Origin: JAITWN01 sp964437335
GTDB lineage: Bacteria; Pseudomonadota; Gammaproteobacteria; SZUA-140
NCBI GenBank assembly: GCA_964437335.1
Contig: CAYTGL010000016.1
Coordinates: 1-64,000, forward strand
DNA length: 64,000 nt
Reading direction: 5' to 3'
Under the pieces are notes generated by a model. The model saw nothing but the letters and a program-made list of their open reading frames with translations, had not been told where the DNA came from and did not search any database. The position numbers were made by a program, and so were the translations under genes. Shown one piece after another: positions 60,535 to 64,000 of this stretch. Every line of letters begins with the position of its first letter. The stretch's first letter is position 1.

Positions 60535-60776
60535 GGACGGGCGGCCGACAGCATCGCGCAGGTTCACGGGGCGTTTCTCCACTCTCAGGTCGAAATCATC
60601 GCATTCTGGCGCCCTCAAGACAAGCCATCGCAGCCCCCGCGAGGCATCAAGCTGGTGAAAACATATGAATTTTTCGGTAGAATCCGCAAACAACTCGCAG
60701 GATCCCTGTCAATTCGACCCGGTTCACAGCACCTGCCCGGAAGTACTATAAGAGCCTATAACTCGAGAGGAACGTC

Positions 60777-61646
60777 ATGTCAGCGAAATATCCGATTATC
60801 GCCGTGACCGGGTCGTCCGGCGCCGGCACCAGCACCGTCAAGGACGCCTTCGAACACCTTTTCCGGCGCGAGGGCATCAAGGCGGCGATCGTCGAGGGCG
60901 ATGCGTTTCACCGCTATGATCGGGCGGACATGAAAAAGGCGGTCGACGCTGCGTCCGCCGAAGGCAAGACGCTCAGTCACTTCGGTCCCGACGCCAACCT
61001 GTTCGACAAGCTCGAGGAACTGTTCCGCAGCTATGGCGAGACCGGTCGCGGCAAGCTGCGCAAGTACTTGCACAACGAGGCGGAAGCCGAACCCTACAAG
61101 CAAAAACCCGGTACCTTCACGCCGTGGGAAGACGTCCCCCAGGGCTCCGACCTGCTGTTCTATGAAGGCCTGCACGGCGGCGTCGTGACCGACAAGGCCA
61201 ATGTCGCGAAATGGGTCGATCTGCTGATCGGCGTCGTGCCGATCGTCAATCTCGAATGGATCCAGAAGATCCATCGCGACACCTCGGCGCGCGGCTATTC
61301 CGCCGAGGCGGTCACCGACACGATCCTGCGCCGCATGCCGGACTACGTCAAGACGATCACCCCGCAATTCTCGCGCACCGACATCAACTTCCAGCGCGTC
61401 TCGATCGTCGATACGTCAAACCCGTTCATCGCCCGCGATATCCCGACACCGGATGAAAGCCTGGTCGTGATCCGTTTCCGTTATCCGGAGAAGCACGACT
61501 TTCCGTATTATCTCGCCATGCTGAAGGGCGCGTGGATGTCCCGCCCGAACACGATGGTCGTCCCCGGCGGCAAGATGGGCATGGCCATGGAGGTCATCCT
61601 GCGGCCGATCCTGCACGAAATGGTCGAGAAGAAACGCGGCGGCTGA
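60777..61646 (+). CDS. prk: Phosphoribulokinase
   Basis: Makes ribulose 1,5-bisphosphate for RuBisCO, a Calvin-cycle-specific step. The 289-residue bacterial (class I, octameric) form: P-loop VTGSSGAGTSTVKDAF, VEGDAFHRYDRADMK, HFGPDANLFDKLEEL and LLFYEGLHGGVV (catalytic Asp/Glu region). GAGAGGAACGTC precedes the ATG. RuBisCO is not in the window, so cbb genes are scattered. A RegA or CbbR site could not be identified by eye. Confidence 0.97.
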   Translation: MSAKYPIIAVTGSSGAGTSTVKDAFEHLFRREGIKAAIVEGDAFHRYDRADMKKAVDAASAEGKTLSHFGPDANLFDKLEELFRSYGETGRGKLRKYLHNEAEAEPYKQKPGTFTPWEDVPQGSDLLFYEGLHGGVVTDKANVAKWVDLLIGVVPIVNLEWIQKIHRDTSARGYSAEAVTDTILRRMPDYVKTITPQFSRTDINFQRVSIVDTSNPFIARDIPTPDESLVVIRFRYPEKHDFPYYLAMLKGAWMSRPNTMVVPGGKMGMAMEVILRPILHEMVEKKRGG

Positions 61647-61691
61647 GTTACCCGCTGTCACCGAATATGCCCGGCGCGAGCCAGGCGCCGG

Positions 61692-63149
61692 TCAGCGCCC
61701 GATCGTGATCGCCTGCAACGATCGCATCGGACGGGCGAATGGATCGTTCCGCCGTATCTGCGGCGGCAGCGCCGCGATCGCTTCCCGCGCCTCCGCCGGC
61801 CCGGCAAAACTCCCGTGAATGACCAGATAGAGGGTGCGGTCGCCGCGCTGCGTCGCGATGACCGTGGTCTTGCCCTGGAGCGGGTTACGTTCGATGAACC
61901 GCTCCGCAAGCGCGCGATCCGGTGAGCTCGCGAGTTGCACGCTGTAACGATCCGGCGCCTGCGCCATCAGCCAGGCGCGACCCGTCAGGGTATCCCCGCT
62001 GGTCGCGCGGGACGCAGGCACGGACGTTACCGCGAGCGGGGATGGGGATGCAACTCCGGACGATGCGGACGGCGGCGGCTGGGCAACGACTGCCTCCGGG
62101 ACAACCTCGTCATGCGGCGGGTCGATTGGCTCGGCCGACGGCAGCGGCGACGACGGCTGATCAGACAATGCCTCGGCGAACAACGGGAAATCGAACGCGA
62201 TCTCGACCCTCGGCGGTCCGCTGACCAGCGCGAACGCAAGCCATGCGACTCCGGCAATCATCGCGATGCTCACGCCGACGCCGACAAGACGATTCTTGCG
62301 CTGGCGTGCGATCGATACCGCGTGCCGGCTGCGCCAGGGCCGCGGCTTTCTGCCGTTCAGCAGGTCATCAGCGACGCGCCGGATCTGGCGCGGCAAGCCA
62401 TGAGAAGCCTTATGTATACGCCGGATCTGCGCGCTGTCGAAGCTGACCGATTCCTGCAGGTTGGCTGCTTCGATCAAGTGATGCAACCACTCTGCCGTAT
62501 CCTCCGCGCTGAATCGGGGCAGCACGATCCGCTGCAGAAAGTCGTTACCGAAGGCGGCAAACACGGGTAGCGCGAGCGTCGCATCGAGGGCGTCGACTCT
62601 TGTACTGATGACGAGGACAAGCCGGCCGCCGCCCTGTGATACCCGCTGTTTCAGTTCGAGCAGGGCCCGCAAGGCGAAGCAGGACAGGCGCTCGGCATTG
62701 TCGACGATCAGCAACAAGGTCTCATGCCCCGCGCTCTGCCGCACGAGCAGGCTCGCGAGTTCCCCGACGTCGCGAACTGGCGGGCACAAATAAACCTCGG
62801 CGATCCTGCCGAGCACATGCCGCTCGCCGAGCGCGAGACGGACTTCGATATGACAGACGCCGTATTCCGCCTCGAACTGTTGCGCCAGCCGGCGCAGAAA
62901 CACCGTCTTGCCGGCGCCCTGCTCGCCCTCGATCAGCACGACCTGGTCGCCATTCCGGACGGCCTGTTCGGCCGCGTCGAGCGCCGCCTGCAGCGGACCC
63001 GGCAGAAACAACTGATAATCGGGCGGCTCGTGACGGAATGGCGAGGGCGAGACCGCGGTCGCATCACCCGCCCGGTCGCGCTCGCCGGCGCTGGTGACCA
63101 GTTTGAGCGATGGTGATGATACCGGCTTGTCCTGTCTGTCGATTTTCAT
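61692..63149 (-). CDS. AAA ATPase with SPOR domain (DamX-like)
   Basis: The 485-residue protein has an AAA/ExeA-type ATPase (P-loop EGEQGAGKTVFLRRL; Walker B LLLIVDNAERL), one membrane helix (about residues 288-308), a Pro/Ser-rich periplasmic linker and a C-terminal SPOR domain (YSVQLASSPDRALAERFI, TLYLVIHGSFAGPAEAREAI) that binds denuded peptidoglycan at septa. This layout matches DamX. ATG 63149 has AGGGAG seven bases upstream. Role in division inferred. Usual neighbours aroK/aroB are absent. Confidence 0.89.
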   Translation of the reverse strand: MKIDRQDKPVSSPSLKLVTSAGERDRAGDATAVSPSPFRHEPPDYQLFLPGPLQAALDAAEQAVRNGDQVVLIEGEQGAGKTVFLRRLAQQFEAEYGVCHIEVRLALGERHVLGRIAEVYLCPPVRDVGELASLLVRQSAGHETLLLIVDNAERLSCFALRALLELKQRVSQGGGRLVLVISTRVDALDATLALPVFAAFGNDFLQRIVLPRFSAEDTAEWLHHLIEAANLQESVSFDSAQIRRIHKASHGLPRQIRRVADDLLNGRKPRPWRSRHAVSIARQRKNRLVGVGVSIAMIAGVAWLAFALVSGPPRVEIAFDFPLFAEALSDQPSSPLPSAEPIDPPHDEVVPEAVVAQPPPSASSGVASPSPLAVTSVPASRATSGDTLTGRAWLMAQAPDRYSVQLASSPDRALAERFIERNPLQGKTTVIATQRGDRTLYLVIHGSFAGPAEAREAIAALPPQIRRNDPFARPMRSLQAITIGR

Positions 63150-63307
63150 CCCGCGACTCCCTGGCGGCGATACCGTACCTGTCCGCATCTTAACGCAATC
63201 GTGCCCGGATCTCCTATCCCGACAGGATGCCGGAGCGAGACAAGCGCCCGCGCCTCATGCTACGGTGATTCCGCCTGCTCCCCGATGAATGCTCCCATGA
63301 CGGCGCC

Positions 63308-64000
63308 ATGACGATTCAAGTTCCGCGCAACCGGCTCGCCGGCGAGACCAGCCCCTACCTGCTTCAGCATGCCGACAATCCGGTCGACTGGCATCCGTGG
63401 GGGCCCGAGGCGCTGGCCCGGGCCGAGCGCGATGACAAGCCCATCCTGTTGTCGATCGGCTACTCGGCCTGCCACTGGTGCCATGTGATGGCGCATGAAT
63501 CGTTCGAGCACGCACCGACCGCCGAACTGATGAACCGGCTGTTCGTCAACATCAAGGTCGATCGCGAGGAGCGCCCCGATCTCGACCGGATCTACCAGGC
63601 CGCGCTGCAGATGCTGTCGCGGCGCACCGGCGGCTGGCCGCTGACGATGTTTCTGGCGCCGGATAGCCGTGTGCCGTTCTTCGGCGGCACTTATTTTCCG
63701 CGCGACCCGCGTTACGGTATGCCGGCCTTCAGTGAAGTGCTGCAACGTGTCGCCGACTTTTACCGCCAACAGCGCGACGCCCTCCTGGCACAGAACGCCG
63801 AGTTGATGCAGGCATTCGAGACACTCGGCGCGCGCTCGGCGGATGCCGGCACGCCCGAACCTTCGGTGCTCGACATGGCGCGTCATCAGCTCGAGCACGG
63901 CTTTGATCCACACCACGGCGGATTCGGCGGCGCGCCGAAGTTTCCCCATCCGCCCAATCTCACCCGTCTGCTGCGTCACCATGCGGCAGCGGTCCGGCAG
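63308..64000 (+). CDS. DUF255 thioredoxin-like protein (YyaL/SPATA20 type), 3' truncated
   Basis: The first 231 codons of a protein that normally exceeds 600 residues. NRLAGETSPYLLQHADNPVD is the family start; SIGYSACHWCHVMAHESF contains the thioredoxin-like CHWC; KVDREERPDLDRIY, GGWPLTMFLAPD and GGTYFPRDPRYGMP follow, and GFGGAPKFPHP begins the glucoamylase-like part. Function is unclear in the family. ATG 63308; the frame is open to the window end. Confidence 0.92.
   Translation, partial: MTIQVPRNRLAGETSPYLLQHADNPVDWHPWGPEALARAERDDKPILLSIGYSACHWCHVMAHESFEHAPTAELMNRLFVNIKVDREERPDLDRIYQAALQMLSRRTGGWPLTMFLAPDSRVPFFGGTYFPRDPRYGMPAFSEVLQRVADFYRQQRDALLAQNAELMQAFETLGARSADAGTPEPSVLDMARHQLEHGFDPHHGGFGGAPKFPHPPNLTRLLRHHAAAVRQ

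Overview
The window reads as chromosomal DNA of a GC-rich, chemolithoautotrophic gammaproteobacterium, most likely a sulfur oxidiser. The evidence is a bacterial phosphoribulokinase, an ATP sulfurylase of the kind used in sulfite oxidation, a TauE/SafE exporter, a RegB/RegA redox two-component pair, PPi-dependent phosphofructokinase beside a membrane pyrophosphatase, a copper nitrite reductase cluster of the Nitrosomonas ncgABC-nirK type, and gammaproteobacterial gene orders and families (thiD-thiE-hemL, mpl-ubiX, yajQ, DUF1820). No rRNA, tRNA or CRISPR array was seen. Both end genes are cut by the window.

Layout. 0-7 kb: pfp, hppA, a zinc exporter, sat and a DegQ protease. 7-10.3 kb: split B12-dependent ribonucleotide reductase nrdJa-nrdJb behind NrdR boxes, a promoter and DnaA-like boxes. 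10.3-13.5 kb: a small conserved protein, a c-type cytochrome, RegA/RegB, a candidate C-rich-loop small RNA and rubredoxin. 13.7-30.5 kb: housekeeping genes (thiDE, hemL, yajQ, cca, ubiX, mpl), a large LVIVD-propeller lipoprotein, a family-6 DNA glycosylase, a free-standing MetH-type activation domain protein and a ketosamine kinase. 30.5-37 kb: nirK-ncgCBA under an NsrR-like operator, then an operon of an ankyrin lipoprotein, a dihaem cytochrome fused to a SUMF1/FGE domain, and a second SUMF1 protein. 37-40 kb: pentapeptide protein and UvrD.

40.2-45.3 kb is an AT-rich island (mid-40s % G+C against mid-60s around it, on lines counted by eye). It holds a tight five-gene operon: C5-cytosine methyltransferase, GHKL (MORC/MutL-like) ATPase, two uncharacterised proteins and a Vsr-type nuclease. 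It looks like an unconventional restriction/defence system and is the best candidate here for an undescribed system. It is followed by three toxin-antitoxin loci, one with a gutted toxin. 48-64 kb returns to host DNA: an oxyR-peroxiredoxin/glutaredoxin-flavoprotein stress locus, DoxX, a secreted endonuclease, a PAS-GGDEF-EAL protein, a DUF432-like/MscS pair, prk and an AAA-SPOR protein.

Fourteen inverted repeats built on GGGTCAGACCC or related cores sit between host genes and are absent from 34.4-52.5 kb. Several have become coding, supplying C-terminal tails or the starts of signal peptides.
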